A stretch of 64,000 nt of DNA, from positions 23,933-87,932 of the forward strand of contig JBNKMS010000030.1 in NCBI GenBank assembly GCA_050293315.1, written 5' to 3'. Positions 18,134-26,800 of this stretch are shown here, piece by piece. The DNA is from CBFDBF01 sp050293315. GTDB lineage: Bacteria > Pseudomonadota > Gammaproteobacteria > Chromatiales > Chromatiaceae. The notes under the pieces are model-generated. The model ran no database searches. It was not told where the DNA came from and was given only the letters and a program-made list of their open reading frames with translations. Made by a program: the position numbers and the translations under genes. The first letter of the stretch is position 1, and every line of letters begins with the position of its first letter.

Positions 18134-19308
18134 CAGATCACCACCAGCTCCGCCTTCAAGGCACCGGCCTGCTTCAGCGCCTCCAGGATTGCTACTAGAT
18201 CACTGGGAGCGGCACCGACCTGGTTAACCGCACGTACCACCTCATCCAGGCTCACCCCAGGTTTAAACAGAAACATACGACTACCACCCTCAGCAACATC
18301 AAGGGCAGACTGCGGTACCACCGCAGTAGTCCCGCTGGAGAGTGCGGGTGGCTGTGATACTTCACTGTCTTCACTAATGGTGACGGTCAGGCTGCCATGG
18401 GATACGGCGGCCGGGGTAACTCTAACCTGATTGCTGATAACTACTGTGCCGGTACGTGAGTTGACTACAATCCTGGCCGCCACCTCTCCCGGTCTTATCT
18501 CCATATTTTCTATCATAGAGACATACTTGACCTTCTGCGCCGGATCAGCTGGTGAAGCAACCTGTATCGAGGTGGCATCAAGCGCCCTGGCTGAACCCTC
18601 CCCAATCGATTTATTAATGAACTCGACCACCCGATTTGCAGTAGTAAAATCCGGTTGATGCAGATTAAATACCAGATGACTACCGTGATTAAACGGATTG
18701 GGAACAGTGCGTTCAACACTTGCTCCATTGGGAATTCTACCGACACTTGGAATGTTTACAGTGATACTGGATCCATCCGCACCAGACGCGCTAAGCCCAC
18801 CGACTATCAGATTACCCTGGGCGATAGCATAGACATTCCCGTCAGCGCCCTTCAATGGCGCCATCAGCAGAGTGCCACCACGCAGACTCTTGGCATCACC
18901 GATAGAAGAGACCGTGACATCTATCTTCTGTCCCGGTTTGGCGAATGGTGGCAGATCGGCATTGATAGTGACAGCTGCAACGTTCTTGGGATTGAGCTGG
19001 GTTTCTGGCGGCACCACAATACCCAACTGGGCAAGCATGCTACGCAGGCTCTGCTCGGTATAGGGCGCTGAATTCACCTTGTCGCCACTGCCATTCAACC
19101 CAACCACCAAGCCGTAACCCATGAGCTGGTTACTTCGCACCCCGGCGATAGAGGCAATATCCTTGATCCGCTCTGCCCGCACCGGCAATGCCATTAGCAG
19201 CAGCAGGAGCAAAGCGATCATGCTCAGCCAGAGTGTCTCTGTTCTAGTCATCTTGGCACGGACTGCAGTCAGTGCGGTACGATATCTTCTATCACTATTC
19301 TGTTTCAT
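18133..19308 (-). CDS. flgI: Flagellar P-ring protein
   Basis: Forms the P ring in the peptidoglycan layer. It has 391 residues including a long signal peptide whose hydrophobic core ends at LPVRA, before ERIKDIASIAGVRSNQL, the conserved mature start. Further signatures are GYGLVVGLNGSGDK and the C-terminal VVRAVNQVGAAPSDLVAILE. AGGAG lies upstream. It sits between flgH and flgJ. Confidence 0.96.
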   Translation of the reverse strand: MKQNSDRRYRTALTAVRAKMTRTETLWLSMIALLLLLLMALPVRAERIKDIASIAGVRSNQLMGYGLVVGLNGSGDKVNSAPYTEQSLRSMLAQLGIVVPPETQLNPKNVAAVTINADLPPFAKPGQKIDVTVSSIGDAKSLRGGTLLMAPLKGADGNVYAIAQGNLIVGGLSASGADGSSITVNIPSVGRIPNGASVERTVPNPFNHGSHLVFNLHQPDFTTANRVVEFINKSIGEGSARALDATSIQVASPADPAQKVKYVSMIENMEIRPGEVAARIVVNSRTGTVVISNQVRVTPAAVSHGSLTVTISEDSEVSQPPALSSGTTAVVPQSALDVAEGGSRMFLFKPGVSLDEVVRAVNQVGAAPSDLVAILEALKQAGALKAELVVI

Positions 19309-19317
19309 GACACGCTC

Positions 19318-20025
19318 CTAGAAGGGCATAAGTGCGCCAATAAAGAACTTTGCCAACCAACCCATAGTATTAGAGCTGGCAATCGGACCATCACCCACAT
19401 AGACAATCGTGGGATCAGCCAAGCGGGTGGAGAGTACCGTGTTGCTGGCATCGATATCGACCGGGCGTACAATCCCGGAGAGCTTGATATACTCATTACC
19501 CTCAGACAGACCGAGACGTTTTTCGCCCCGCACCAACAGATAACCATTTGGTAATACCTCGTACACGGTCACTGTAATATCACCGCTGAACTCGTTGCTC
19601 TGTGATGTATCCCCACTGCCCTCAAACTCATGGGCAGAATCGAGATCGGCACTAAGGTTCAGGTTCTTAGTACTGGCCAGAGGCAACGCTCCAGGCAGAT
19701 CAAACCTGGTTGTAGTTCCAAATATGCTTGGGGCAGTAATGCTGGTGTTGGTAGTCTTATCTACATTAGTCGATGACTTCTTAGATGCGTTGGTCTCCTC
19801 TACCAACTTGATAGTGAGCATATCCCCGACCCGCCGTGCACGGATATTTTCGAACCATGCATTGGCATACCCCGACTGATAGATAGCTCCATTCCCGTGC
19901 GGTGCGGGCGGCGGCGGTAATGGCCTGGCTGGCGCATATACAGCATCCCGCTTGGGTGGAGTGTCACAGCCAACAAGCGCCATCAGCGTCAATACAACTA
20001 TTAGCCATCTGCTCCGCCTGTTCAT
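19318..20025 (-). CDS. flgH: Flagellar L-ring lipoprotein
   Basis: Outer-membrane ring of the basal body. About 235 residues. A lipoprotein signal is visible, LIVVLTLMALVGCD, with the lipobox Cys near residue 16. The mature part has GAIYQSGYANAWFENIRARR and the C-terminal MGWLAKFFIGALMPF, typical of FlgH. I prefer the ATG at 20025, preceded by GAGGTG, over an ATG seven codons upstream that abuts the flgG stop. Confidence 0.95.
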   Translation of the reverse strand: MNRRSRWLIVVLTLMALVGCDTPPKRDAVYAPARPLPPPPAPHGNGAIYQSGYANAWFENIRARRVGDMLTIKLVEETNASKKSSTNVDKTTNTSITAPSIFGTTTRFDLPGALPLASTKNLNLSADLDSAHEFEGSGDTSQSNEFSGDITVTVYEVLPNGYLLVRGEKRLGLSEGNEYIKLSGIVRPVDIDASNTVLSTRLADPTIVYVGDGPIASSNTMGWLAKFFIGALMPF

Positions 20026-20046
20026 AAGGTCACCTCGACTACTCAT

Positions 20047-20832
20047 TTAAAGTTGGTTACTGACGTAGGCCAGCATCTCATCAGTTGTGGAGATCGCCTT
20101 GGAGTTCATCTCGTAGGCGCGCTGGGTCTCAATCATATTTACCAGCTCCTCCACCACATTTACGTTTGAACTCTCTAGGGATCCCTGAATAACTGTACCC
20201 AGTCCGTCGCTACCAGGATTGGCTGTAGTCGGAGCACCACTTGATGCGGTTTCTCGAAACAGATTGTCACCAATTGCTGCCAAACCCATGGGGTTAACAA
20301 AATCCGCCAGTTCAATAGTGCCGATCTGGGTTGGTGTATTGTTCCCAGCTACTAAGGCATTCACTACGCCATCAGAACCTACCGTCACGCTTAGTGTATT
20401 CGCAGGTATGGTTATGGCCGGCTCCAACGGAAAACCGTTAGCGTTTACCAACTGCCCCTCTGAGGTAAGACCCCAGGAACCATCTCTGGTATATACAATG
20501 GAGCCGTCCGGATGCAGCACCTGAAAGAACCCGCGCCCCTGAATGGCGATATCGAAGGAGTTCTGGGTCTGCACTATATTGCCCTGAGAGTGCAGTTTCT
20601 GCGTGGCTACAGTCCGCACCCCTGTTCCCAACGACAACCCTGAAGGGAGGGTGGTGTCTTGCGATGTCTGCGACCCGACCTGCCGAATATTCTGATAGAT
20701 TAGATCCTCAAATATCGCACGGTCACGCTTAAAGCCGGTGGTATTTACATTTGCCAGATTGTTGGCGATCACCGACATCTGCGTCTGTTGGGCATCGAGG
20801 CCTGTTTTTGCGATCCAAAGTGCCGGATACAT
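20047..20832 (-). CDS. flgG: Flagellar distal rod protein
   Basis: Distal rod subunit, 261 residues as in E. coli. The N-terminus has the rod signature NLANVNTTGFKRDRAIFEDL. The centre carries FFQVLHPDGSIVYTRDGSW. The C-terminus is SNVNVVEELVNMIETQRAYE followed by MNSKAIST. GAGGAGAG precedes the ATG. It lies 48 bases after flgF and immediately before flgH. Confidence 0.96.
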   Translation of the reverse strand: MYPALWIAKTGLDAQQTQMSVIANNLANVNTTGFKRDRAIFEDLIYQNIRQVGSQTSQDTTLPSGLSLGTGVRTVATQKLHSQGNIVQTQNSFDIAIQGRGFFQVLHPDGSIVYTRDGSWGLTSEGQLVNANGFPLEPAITIPANTLSVTVGSDGVVNALVAGNNTPTQIGTIELADFVNPMGLAAIGDNLFRETASSGAPTTANPGSDGLGTVIQGSLESSNVNVVEELVNMIETQRAYEMNSKAISTTDEMLAYVSNQL

Positions 20833-20880
20833 CTCTCTCTCCTCTATTTTGTATCTCTAACTAATGCAATTTACTTGCCA

Positions 20881-21621
20881 CTAACTAATCCGCATTATGC
20901 TGGCCGATCCCTGCTCGAGATCGCCAGCGGTCTTCATCATCTTTACCTGCATCTCAAAGCGGCGCGCCAGCTCGATCATATCGACCATGGCATCAACGAC
21001 GTTTACATTGCTGCTCTTAAATGCACCACTAACCAGATTGGCCGCCACATCAGGCTCTGCCGTACTACCATCCTGCATCCGCATCAGGCCATCACGCCCT
21101 TTGTACATCTCCTCAAGCGGCGGATTCACCAGTTTTATCTGGTCGACTACCGCCAGCTCTCCTACATCCTGTCCCAGAGGGCGAATGGAGATGGTGCCAT
21201 CATTTGCGATCTCTATCTTCTCTGCGGGTGGAATCGCAATCGGGCCGTCATTGCCGAGAACCGGCAAACCGTTGCCGGTGGTAAGTATCCCATTGGCATC
21301 CAGCATTAGATCTCCGCGTCGGGTATAGGCCTCGTTACCATCTTCTGCCTGCACCGTCAGCCAGCCCTCTCCGTTGACCGCCACATCCAATTCGTTACCG
21401 GAATGGATAATGGAGCCGTGGGAGAAGTCGATGGCAGGACGCTCACTCATACCGTACACCCTGGTTGGGAAGCCATCACCAAACACCGGCATGCTCCGAA
21501 ACTGTTGCAGATCAGCCAGAAATCCAGGGGTGTCTGCATTAGCCAGGTTATTGCTGTTGATCCCCTGTGCGATCAGGGTCTCTTTGGCCCCACTCATGGC
21601 AACATATAACATTCTGTCCAT
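20881..21621 (-). CDS. flgF: Flagellar proximal rod protein FlgF
   Basis: Rod subunit of 246 residues. Family signatures: MDRMLYVAMSGAKETLIAQG at the start, NSNNLANADTPGFLADLQQF, and the C-terminal SNVNVVDAMVDMIELARRFE followed by MQVKMM. AGGAG precedes the ATG. It follows flgE by 61 bases and belongs to the same operon. Confidence 0.95.
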   Translation of the reverse strand: MDRMLYVAMSGAKETLIAQGINSNNLANADTPGFLADLQQFRSMPVFGDGFPTRVYGMSERPAIDFSHGSIIHSGNELDVAVNGEGWLTVQAEDGNEAYTRRGDLMLDANGILTTGNGLPVLGNDGPIAIPPAEKIEIANDGTISIRPLGQDVGELAVVDQIKLVNPPLEEMYKGRDGLMRMQDGSTAEPDVAANLVSGAFKSSNVNVVDAMVDMIELARRFEMQVKMMKTAGDLEQGSASIMRIS

Positions 21622-21682
21622 CTTTATCTCCTGCTGGTCGGGCCGGGAGGAGAGCTACTTACTCCCCCTGGCCCCAGCCCTA

Positions 21683-22990
21683 TTACCTTATGTTGATAAT
21701 CGTCTGAGTAATGGTGTCCGAAGTGGTAATCACCTGCGCATTGGCCTGAAAGTTGCGCTGCGCAACGATCAGATTTACCAACTGCTCCGCAATATCCACG
21801 TTGGAGTTCTCCAGTCCACCGGACTGAATCAACCCGAAGCTGGAGGTACCCGGCGGTCCAAGCTGAGGGTCACCGGATGTGTAGGTCGCACCCCAGTTGG
21901 TATCACCCTCTTGCCTCAGTCCTTGTGGATTATTGAACTTAGCCATGGCTATCTGCCCCAATGCGGTTGACTGTCCGTTGGTGAAACGGGCAAAGACGAT
22001 GCCTGTATCGCTGACATCAATACCGCTCAAGCGCCCAGGTGCATAACCGTCCTGAGTCAGATCGTTGACCGCGAAGTCACTACCGTACTGGGTGGTATCG
22101 CTGTAGTCGAAGGTCAGGTTCAATGCAGCAGCACCAGTAACCGCCTCGGCGTTGTAGACGATATCTCCATTGGCATCGACGCTACCTGCACCGGCGGTAA
22201 TCGTTCCGTCCACACCGAAGTTCACGATAGCGGCCTCATATACACCGGTGGCCGGTGCAGCTACGCTACCACCAACAGCGGGATCCAGGGGCAGCACCGT
22301 GGTGCCGTCCGAGTCTATGGTCGTCGCCCAGACCAACCACTGGTTGGGAACAGTGTCCGACTCGCGATAGTACATGGTAGTGGTATGACCCAGACCCAGA
22401 GAATCATATACCGTGGTAGAGGTAGCATGATCATATGTGCTTGGGTCTGTAGGATCAAACAGGGTGGCAGCAGCGATCGCGGTACCCGTTGGATCAAGAT
22501 TCATTGCCGCGGTAACGGTAGTGGTAGCAGATGGCGTACCCGACAGGGTAGGCAGCTGCAGATCTGAAGTGGTACCAGTATTGAAGTTATTACCCTGAGG
22601 ATCAAGGGCGGCAAATACCTGCAAATTTTCCCCGCCATGGTTTACCACATAACCATCGCGATCAGCACTAAAGGCGCCGGCCCTAGTGTAGGCGACATTA
22701 CCCGCATCATCCTGCAGGATAAAGAAACCCTCGCCATTGATAGCGAGATCGAGATTATTGGAAGTAAAGTCGATACTACCCTGTGCGAACTGTTGCGCTA
22801 CTCTGACAACCCGAACACCGCGCCCGGCAGCAGTCGAGCTTACATCTTGAATCGAGTTTGCGTAGATATCGGCAAATTCTGCGCGTGACCCTTTAAAGCC
22901 GTTGGTTGCCGCATTGGCAATATTGTGACCTGTCACTTCAAGGTCGGTAGAGGCGGCATCGAGACCGCTGAGTGCTATACGAAATGCCAT
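21683..22990 (-). CDS. flgE: Flagellar hook protein
   Basis: Subunit of the flexible hook. It has 435 residues, slightly longer than the E. coli protein because of a larger surface domain. The N-terminus has TGHNIANAATNGFKGSRAEF and YANSIQ. The centre has FFILQDDAGNVAYTRAGAFS. The C-terminus has ENSNVDIAEQLVNLIVAQRN and FQANAQVI. GGGAG precedes the ATG. It lies 25 bases after flgD. Confidence 0.96.
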   Translation of the reverse strand: MAFRIALSGLDAASTDLEVTGHNIANAATNGFKGSRAEFADIYANSIQDVSSTAAGRGVRVVRVAQQFAQGSIDFTSNNLDLAINGEGFFILQDDAGNVAYTRAGAFSADRDGYVVNHGGENLQVFAALDPQGNNFNTGTTSDLQLPTLSGTPSATTTVTAAMNLDPTGTAIAAATLFDPTDPSTYDHATSTTVYDSLGLGHTTTMYYRESDTVPNQWLVWATTIDSDGTTVLPLDPAVGGSVAAPATGVYEAAIVNFGVDGTITAGAGSVDANGDIVYNAEAVTGAAALNLTFDYSDTTQYGSDFAVNDLTQDGYAPGRLSGIDVSDTGIVFARFTNGQSTALGQIAMAKFNNPQGLRQEGDTNWGATYTSGDPQLGPPGTSSFGLIQSGGLENSNVDIAEQLVNLIVAQRNFQANAQVITTSDTITQTIINIR

Positions 22991-23015
22991 GACTATTCTC
23001 CCGTTAAGTTATATA

Positions 23016-23690
23016 TCAGTGGATCTCTGCCACATCGTTAAATGAAATTGCCCCCAGCCCTTCCAGGTTGAGAATCAAACCCTGTCCTGACGCCCCAAGA
23101 CTCACACTACCCACCTTAGCTTCAAGCAGTGTGTAAGGCGCAACGCTCTCTCCATCTACAATCCCTTCAGCTGTCACGTAGTAGTTACCAGACGGGGCAT
23201 AATCACCACTGTCGGTCGTCCCGTCCCAGCTGAATTGTGTCTGTCCGGACGCCAGGGTGCCCAGCTCCAGCTCCCTGACCAAGACCCCGGAGGTGTTGTA
23301 TACGCGCACCACCACATCACTGGCAGAGCTATCCATATCGATCACGCCATCCAGGGTGCTGCCAGTGCTGTAGTAACCGACATCTGATGGAATCAGCACA
23401 TCCCGCCCGACCAGATTGGCCGCCTGCAGCGCCTGGTCAGAGAGCAGTGAACCGGCAAGATCATCAAAGGAGTTATTCAGCTCATCAATACCGGAAACAG
23501 TGGCAAACTGTGAGATCTGTGTAGCCAGCTCGGTATTCTCCATCGGTTTAAATGGGTCCTGATGGGTCAGCTCCGTAATCATCAGATTCATAAAGTCCTG
23601 CAAAGCCAATTCGCTACTCTCTTCAGACTGCAGCTCACGGGCCAGTCCCAGGGTTTGAAATAGGTCAGATTCAGTATTTATTGCACTCAT
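23016..23690 (-). CDS. flgD: Hook-capping scaffold protein
   Basis: Temporary cap for hook polymerisation. It has 224 residues. The conserved N-terminal part has LQDFMNLMITELTHQDPFKP and MENTELATQISQFATVSGI. The C-terminal FlgD Ig-like and Tudor-like parts include VRVYNTSGVLVRELELG and FSWDGTTDSGDYAPSGNYYV. GAGGAG precedes the ATG. Confidence 0.95.
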   Translation of the reverse strand: MSAINTESDLFQTLGLARELQSEESSELALQDFMNLMITELTHQDPFKPMENTELATQISQFATVSGIDELNNSFDDLAGSLLSDQALQAANLVGRDVLIPSDVGYYSTGSTLDGVIDMDSSASDVVVRVYNTSGVLVRELELGTLASGQTQFSWDGTTDSGDYAPSGNYYVTAEGIVDGESVAPYTLLEAKVGSVSLGASGQGLILNLEGLGAISFNDVAEIH

Positions 23691-23704
23691 GCTTTAACTC
23701 CTCT

Positions 23705-24118
23705 CTATCTACCTATCTGCAAGGTGGCTGATAGCAGCTGTTTGGCCGCATTGATCACCTCCACATTGCTCTGGTAGGAACGGGATGCGGAGATCATGTT
23801 GGACATCTCTTCAACCATGTTGACATTGGAGCGAAAGATATAGCCATCCTCATTGGCCTTTGGGTGATGCGGGGCGTACTCCATCCGTAGCGGCTCCTGA
23901 CTCTCTACCACCCCGGCAAGCTGTACACCGACTGCCGTATCGTCCGGGTTCATTTGATTCAGCGCAGCCTGAAAAATAGGATGACGCGCCCGATAGGTCT
24001 GGTTGATGCTACTGCTGACACTATCGATATTCGCCATATTGCTGGCTACCAGATTGAGTCGCTGATTCTGTGCGCTCATGGCGGATGCGGCGGTATCGAA
24101 AATTTTAAACATAGACAT
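23705..24118 (-). CDS. flgC: Flagellar proximal rod protein FlgC
   Basis: Rod subunit of 137 residues. The N-terminal signature SAQNQRLNLVASNMANIDSV and the C-terminal SNVNMVEEMSNMISASRSYQ with SNVEVINAAKQL are typical. AGGGC is upstream. Its ATG lies two bases after the flgB stop. Confidence 0.95.
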   Translation of the reverse strand: MSMFKIFDTAASAMSAQNQRLNLVASNMANIDSVSSSINQTYRARHPIFQAALNQMNPDDTAVGVQLAGVVESQEPLRMEYAPHHPKANEDGYIFRSNVNMVEEMSNMISASRSYQSNVEVINAAKQLLSATLQIGR

Positions 24119-24120
24119 GA

Positions 24121-24510
24121 CTACTGCCCTCTTATTGCTGTCATTAAGCTTCTTATCCTGCCATTGAGAAATTGCAGACTCGCCTGATACTCAATTGCAT
24201 TAGAGGCAAACGCGGTGTGTTCCAATTGAGTATCCACGGTATTGCCATCGAGAGATGGTTGACTTGGAACCCTGTATTCCATCTGGCTGGGAGGGACCAG
24301 TCCGGACTCAGGCTGTATGTGGCCAGGCTGTGTGGTGGCTAAACGTGTAACCTGGCCCGCCTCCTGCTGCAGCATTTTTCTAAAATCAAAGTCGCGGGCC
24401 TTATAGCCTGGGGTATCGGCGTTGGCGATATTAGCGGCCAGTACCTCGGCGCGCCTGCCCCGTAGCTTCAAGGCCTGCTCATGAATTCCGAATATGTCAT
24501 CAAGCTTCAT
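24121..24510 (-). CDS. flgB: Flagellar proximal rod protein FlgB
   Basis: First gene of the flgBCDEFGHIJ operon, about 129 residues. It begins MKLDDIFGIHEQALKLRGRR and has AANIANADTPGYKARDFDF, both FlgB signatures. The start at 24510 is chosen because GGAG lies eight bases upstream and because an earlier in-frame ATG at 24555 overlaps the sigma-54 type promoter and would not be transcribed. Confidence 0.95.
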   Translation of the reverse strand: MKLDDIFGIHEQALKLRGRRAEVLAANIANADTPGYKARDFDFRKMLQQEAGQVTRLATTQPGHIQPESGLVPPSQMEYRVPSQPSLDGNTVDTQLEHTAFASNAIEYQASLQFLNGRIRSLMTAIRGQ

Positions 24511-24546
24511 CTTGTCTGCTCCAGATCTATCTCTCACCACCCCTAC

Positions 24547-24562
24547 AGCAGGCATCGTGCCA
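24547..24562 (-). promoter_or_regulatory. Sigma-54 type -24/-12 promoter of the flgB operon
   Basis: Minus strand: TGGCACG, ATGC, CTGCT. The -24 half is perfect consensus and the -12 GC is correctly spaced. Transcription would begin near 24536, about 26 bases before flgB. Confidence 0.65.
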
Positions 24563-24718
24563 ACTGCTGAAGACGATAGATTGAAGGCATGCTGAAAATG
24601 GCCGGCATGCTACATAACCGACTGTTTTTTATCCGGTATCAACCGATACAGCTGATGCGTGGTAGAGACTGAACAGAGGTGAAAGATGGCTAGACAAGGC
24701 GCTCTATTTGGGATGACA

Positions 24719-24760
24719 GGCGGCAAACTGCATCCGCCTCAGCGGCAAACCGAATCCGCT
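24719..24760. promoter_or_regulatory. Tandem hairpin-forming 20-mers, possible enhancer for the flgB promoter
   Basis: Two similar 20-base units, at 24719-24738 and 24741-24760, repeat with a 22-base period. Each has 5-bp inverted ends (GGCGG/CCGCC and AGCGG/CCGCT) around a CAAAC core. They lie about 160-210 bases upstream of the -24/-12 site, a normal distance for activator binding. The rest of the 24563-24819 gap shows only a GCATGC palindrome pair. Confidence 0.35.
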
Positions 24761-24819
24761 GGATGATTGAAGATATTGCCTGCTGTTTTTATGGAGAAAG
24801 GCGCGCCTTTTACGATCTC

Positions 24820-25647
24820 CTAAGGACGCAACCGATAGCCGATAGATCTATTGCTACTCACCATCTCAAAACGGTCACTGTGAGAAGTAAGCGACTCAGT
24901 TGATCCCAAAAAGAGAAATCCCCCTGGGGTCAGGCAATCGGCAAAACGACTGATGATATCCGCCTTCTGGTCGGCAGAAAAATATATGAGGACGTTACGG
25001 CAAAATATGATGTCGAACTTTCCCAACAAGCTGAACGACTGGGTCAAATTGAACTCGCGAAAGCTGACCAGCCGCTTAATCTCCGGACGCACCTCCAGAC
25101 AATCATCTTTAACAATAAAGTAACGCTTCTGCTGGTCAGCATCCATGCCGCGGGATGCGCTGAGTCCGCAATATATTCCAAGACGCGCCTCCTCCAGGAT
25201 TTTACTGGATATGTCTGTACCAAGAACCGAAGCCTTAGTAATCTTGCCGGCACCCTTGGTAATCAAATAATCGTGCAGAGACATAGCGATATTGTAACTC
25301 TCCTGACCGGAAGAGCAGGCAGCTGACCATATCTTTACGTGTCCTTCGAGCCCTGGCAGGACGGTATCTACAAGCATGTCGAAATGCGGCTTATCCCGAA
25401 ACCAGAAGGTCTCATTAGTGGTCATGGCATCGATAAAACTGCTAAACAACTGCCTGTCACGCCGAGTTTTTAGTTCTGCCAAGAGATCACCAACGGTGGC
25501 AATATTCCTCTCCCGCATAAGACGCCCAAGCCTGCTGGTTACAAGGTATTCCTTACCCTCACCCAACACTATGCCAGAGGAGTCCTGGAGAAAGGCCTGC
25601 ATGGCCGCATAATCTTCTGGAGCAAGAAGCTGGCTGCTGGTTACCAC
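24820..25647 (-). CDS. cheR: Chemotaxis protein methyltransferase CheR
   Basis: Methylates glutamates of chemoreceptors using S-adenosylmethionine. It has 275 residues. The N-terminal helical domain has LVTSRLGRLMRERN. The methyltransferase domain has TNETFWFRDKPHFD, KIWSAACSSGQESYNIAMSL, LGTDISSKILEEARLGIY, and FDIIFCRNVLIYFS. It starts at GTG with AAGGA nine bases upstream. It follows cheV by 27 bases and precedes the flgB promoter region, the Vibrio/Pseudomonas order. Confidence 0.95.
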   Translation of the reverse strand: MVTSSQLLAPEDYAAMQAFLQDSSGIVLGEGKEYLVTSRLGRLMRERNIATVGDLLAELKTRRDRQLFSSFIDAMTTNETFWFRDKPHFDMLVDTVLPGLEGHVKIWSAACSSGQESYNIAMSLHDYLITKGAGKITKASVLGTDISSKILEEARLGIYCGLSASRGMDADQQKRYFIVKDDCLEVRPEIKRLVSFREFNLTQSFSLLGKFDIIFCRNVLIYFSADQKADIISRFADCLTPGGFLFLGSTESLTSHSDRFEMVSSNRSIGYRLRP

Positions 25648-25674
25648 CGATATCTATCCTTCAAAACATTGCCG

Positions 25675-26616
25675 TCAGGAGACGGCGGCCATCTCATCCC
25701 TATGCGCGAGCAGGCGCTCCTGCACCAAAGTGGCCAGATCATCTGGCACATATTTGGCCAGGAAACTGTCGGCCCCTACCTTTTTAACCATATTCTCATT
25801 GAATATCCCACTCAGAGAGGTATGCAACACAACATGCAGATGTTGTAGTTCAGGATCATTCTTAATCTTCGTAGTCAGGGTATAACCATCCATAACCGGC
25901 ATCTCTACATCCGAGATAATCAACGGCAACCACTCTTTCAGATTCTTCCCTTCATCAATCCAGGCGTGCAGCTGTTCTAACGCCTCCTCACCATTCTTAC
26001 ATAGTGTAGTCTCCACCCCGATTTGATCCAGCACATGCTCTACCTGCTTACGGGCCACATTAGAATCGTCTACCACCAATACATGCCGCATCTCATCACG
26101 TATCGACTCATCAATTATTCCATCAGAGATTGTCTCTGTACCTCCAACTATCTCCTTCAGCACCTTTTCCACATCAATGACCTCAACCATATCATCTTCA
26201 ACCCTGGTGACCGCGGTCATATAGCTATCTTCCGTGATACCTTTTGGTGGAGCCTGAACATCCTCCCATTTAATATTAACTATACGATCAACTGATCCCA
26301 CCAGAAAACCCTGTGTCTGGCGGTTATATTCAGTAATGATGATAGATCGCTCTTTAGTATCGCCCAATGATGGCCCACCTATCCCTATAGAGAGGTCCAT
26401 AACTGTGATGGTTCTACCTCGCATGTTAGCAATACCGCGCACCGCCGGATGGGGGCGGGGAATATTTGTCAGTGGTGGACACTGGATAACCTCATGAACC
26501 TTAAAAACATTGATCCCGAACAGCTGTCTGCCGACAAGACGAAATAGCAATAATTCAAGCCGATTTTGCCCCGCCATCTGAGTACGCTGATCGATCTCCC
26601 TATGTAATTTGGACAT
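25675..26616 (-). CDS. cheV: Chemotaxis coupling protein CheV (CheW plus receiver domain)
   Basis: Couples receptors to CheA and can be phosphorylated. It has 313 residues. The CheW domain covers about 20-165, with LFGINVFKVHEVIQCPPLTN. The response-regulator receiver covers about 185-310, with HVLVVDDSNVARKQVEHVLD at its start and the phospho-acceptor region LIISDVEMPVMDGYTLTTKI. GGAG lies upstream of the ATG. A sigma-28 type promoter precedes it, divergent from the flgA promoter. Confidence 0.95.
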   Translation of the reverse strand: MSKLHREIDQRTQMAGQNRLELLLFRLVGRQLFGINVFKVHEVIQCPPLTNIPRPHPAVRGIANMRGRTITVMDLSIGIGGPSLGDTKERSIIITEYNRQTQGFLVGSVDRIVNIKWEDVQAPPKGITEDSYMTAVTRVEDDMVEVIDVEKVLKEIVGGTETISDGIIDESIRDEMRHVLVVDDSNVARKQVEHVLDQIGVETTLCKNGEEALEQLHAWIDEGKNLKEWLPLIISDVEMPVMDGYTLTTKIKNDPELQHLHVVLHTSLSGIFNENMVKKVGADSFLAKYVPDDLATLVQERLLAHRDEMAAVS

Positions 26617-26698
26617 GGCTCATCTCCATAATCTATACCCGCACAGTCGCGCGCCGCCCCATAAGGGGCATCAAATTTTTCACCACAAGCATCCAGCC

Positions 26699-26725
26699 TT
26701 AGCGGCAGCACGACCAATTTCTTGA
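26699..26725 (-). promoter_or_regulatory. Sigma-28 (FliA) type promoter of cheV-cheR
   Basis: Minus strand: TCAA, 15 bases, GCCGCTAA (7 of 8 to the FliA -10). It lies about 83 bases upstream of the cheV ATG. Confidence 0.65.
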
Positions 26726-26772
26726 GAGTACTATCCAGAGGGCAATGGCAAGTACGATCATCCCCACTTTTG

Positions 26773-26788
26773 TGGCACGCAGCTTGCA
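26773..26788 (+). promoter_or_regulatory. Sigma-54 type -24/-12 promoter of flgA
   Basis: TGGCACG, CAGC, TTGCA: a full consensus match. The start is predicted at about 26799, only two bases before the first ATG of flgA. Confidence 0.8.
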
Positions 26789-26800
26789 TCTAAACACTGC

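Noticed and set aside
24664..24771. A short plus-strand frame with a good GAGGTG ribosome site (MARQGALFGMTGGK...).
   Set aside because: Only about 26 codons, antisense to the flagellar leader region, and its second half is the tandem hairpin motif.
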